Source of the DNA: Salegentibacter sp. 24
Lineage (GTDB): Bacteria; Bacteroidota; Bacteroidia; Flavobacteriales; Flavobacteriaceae
Direction of reading: 5' to 3'
Assembly: GCF_004362395.1 (NCBI RefSeq)
Contig: NZ_SNWE01000009.1
Span: 1-64,000 of the forward strand
DNA: 64,000 nucleotides
Shown here: piece after piece, positions 63,572-64,000 of the stretch
Layout: every line of letters starts with the position of its first letter
How positions within the stretch are numbered: the first letter of the stretch is position 1
The notes under the pieces: model-generated
Seen by the model: the letters and a program-made list of their open reading frames with translations, nothing else
Told to the model about the DNA's origin: nothing
Databases searched by the model: none
Made by a program: the position numbers and the translations under genes

Positions 63572-64000
63572 ATGGGGATATTTTCATTTATAAAAGATGC
63601 TGGAGAGAAGATCTTCGGAAAAGAAAAAGAGCAGGAAGAAGAAAACATGGAAATTACTGAGGCCAAGAGAGAAATTCTTAGAAAAGAAAATGTAAAAGCT
63701 GCGGAGAAACTTCTTGACACTATAAAAGCGATGGATTTAAAAGTAGAAAATGCTGTGATTGATATTGAAGGAAATACGGCTACGGTTTACGGTCTTACAG
63801 ATTCACAGGCAATCCGTGAAAAAATAGTGCTTGTAATAGGAAATTCTGAAGGAATTGCCAAAGTAGACGACAGGTTAGCTGTTAAAATTGAAGCACCTGA
63901 ATCTGGTTTTCATACCGTTGAAAGAGGCGAAAATTTAAGCAAGATCGCCCAGGAACATTATAACGATGGCAATAAATTTCAAGTGATTTTTGAAGCAAAC
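63572..64000 (+). CDS. BON and LysM domain protein (Kbp/YgaU-like), truncated by window end
   Basis: The first 143 codons are present, starting MGIFSFIKDAGEKIFGKEKE. Residues about 40-115 form a BON domain (AVIDIEGNTATVYGLTDSQA). LysM begins near 117 (HTVERGENLSKIAQEHYNDG). The layout and length match E. coli Kbp/YgaU, a potassium-binding cytoplasmic protein of 149 residues, so only the last few residues should be missing. A minus-strand frame over the same DNA (63421-63720) is a shadow. Confidence 0.88.
   Translation, partial: MGIFSFIKDAGEKIFGKEKEQEEENMEITEAKREILRKENVKAAEKLLDTIKAMDLKVENAVIDIEGNTATVYGLTDSQAIREKIVLVIGNSEGIAKVDDRLAVKIEAPESGFHTVERGENLSKIAQEHYNDGNKFQVIFEAN

Noticed and set aside
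63421-63720. 99-codon minus-strand frame over the LysM gene start
   Set aside because: The plus strand encodes a clear BON-LysM protein there; the minus frame has no family features.

Overview
The window is AT-rich chromosomal DNA from a member of the Bacteroidota, most likely a marine Flavobacteriaceae of the Gramella/Salegentibacter/Zunongwangia type. Pointers are a GLPGLI-family protein, DUF4856 and imelysin lipoproteins, a complete Bat (aerotolerance) operon, GH97, a TPP riboswitch driving a PnuT-type transporter, and promoters of the Bacteroidota form TTTG-N19-TAnnTTTG with few Shine-Dalgarno sequences. The genus is inference; the phylum and family are well supported by gene content.

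Layout. 1-9 kb: the 3' part of an Omp85-like barrel gene that carries an in-frame stop, a polytopic membrane protein, a hemerythrin-like protein, a secreted six-hairpin glycosidase, a decayed VOC gene, and a secreted GH97 alpha-glucosidase of the inverting (SusB) type. 9-17 kb: a DUF808 membrane protein, then a four-gene minus-strand operon (DUF4856 lipoprotein, imelysin-like lipoprotein, a membrane protein resembling vitamin K-dependent gamma-carboxylase, FecA-like TonB receptor) behind a textbook Bacteroidota promoter. 17-19 kb: TPP riboswitch, pnuT, and an overlapping acyl-CoA-dehydrogenase-like flavoprotein. 19.7-23 kb: a plus-strand electrophile/redox stress operon (DoxX, OhrR-type MarR, quinone reductase-like MDR, NAD(P)-binding protein, DJ-1/PfpI) with a palindromic operator on the predicted transcription start. 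23.2-25.4 kb: a TPR histidine kinase whose response-regulator partner survives only as a 25-codon stub.

25.4-29.8 kb is the accessory, decaying part: gene debris, an IS3 fragment fused to an integrase remnant beside tRNA-Arg(CCU), and an IS200/IS605 element with a dead TnpA and an apparently intact TnpB. 29.8-40 kb: DUF1028 protein, a small lipoprotein with a repeated PPHGxPxHxC motif, thioredoxin, a complete RND tripartite efflux operon with a GbsR/MarR-type regulator, outer-membrane phospholipase A and an isoaspartyl peptidase/asparaginase. 40-48 kb: 3-hydroxyanthranilate dioxygenase with an ALDH7-type dehydrogenase, a YkvA protein, acyl-ACP desaturase, an AlbA_2/Schlafen-type protein coupled to a metallophosphatase, an SDR and a DUF4382 lipoprotein.

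48-57.3 kb is the MoxR-DUF58-BatABCDE operon. The remainder is mostly housekeeping: SulP anion transporter, CvpA, PheS, GpsA and the start of a BON-LysM protein, with a frameshifted small membrane-protein gene at 61.6 kb and an unexplained strong hairpin terminator at 63.43 kb. The most promising poorly described system is the DUF4856/imelysin/gamma-carboxylase-like/TonB receptor operon; next are the riboswitch-linked flavoprotein and the TnpB that has outlived its transposase. No CRISPR array or rRNA was seen.
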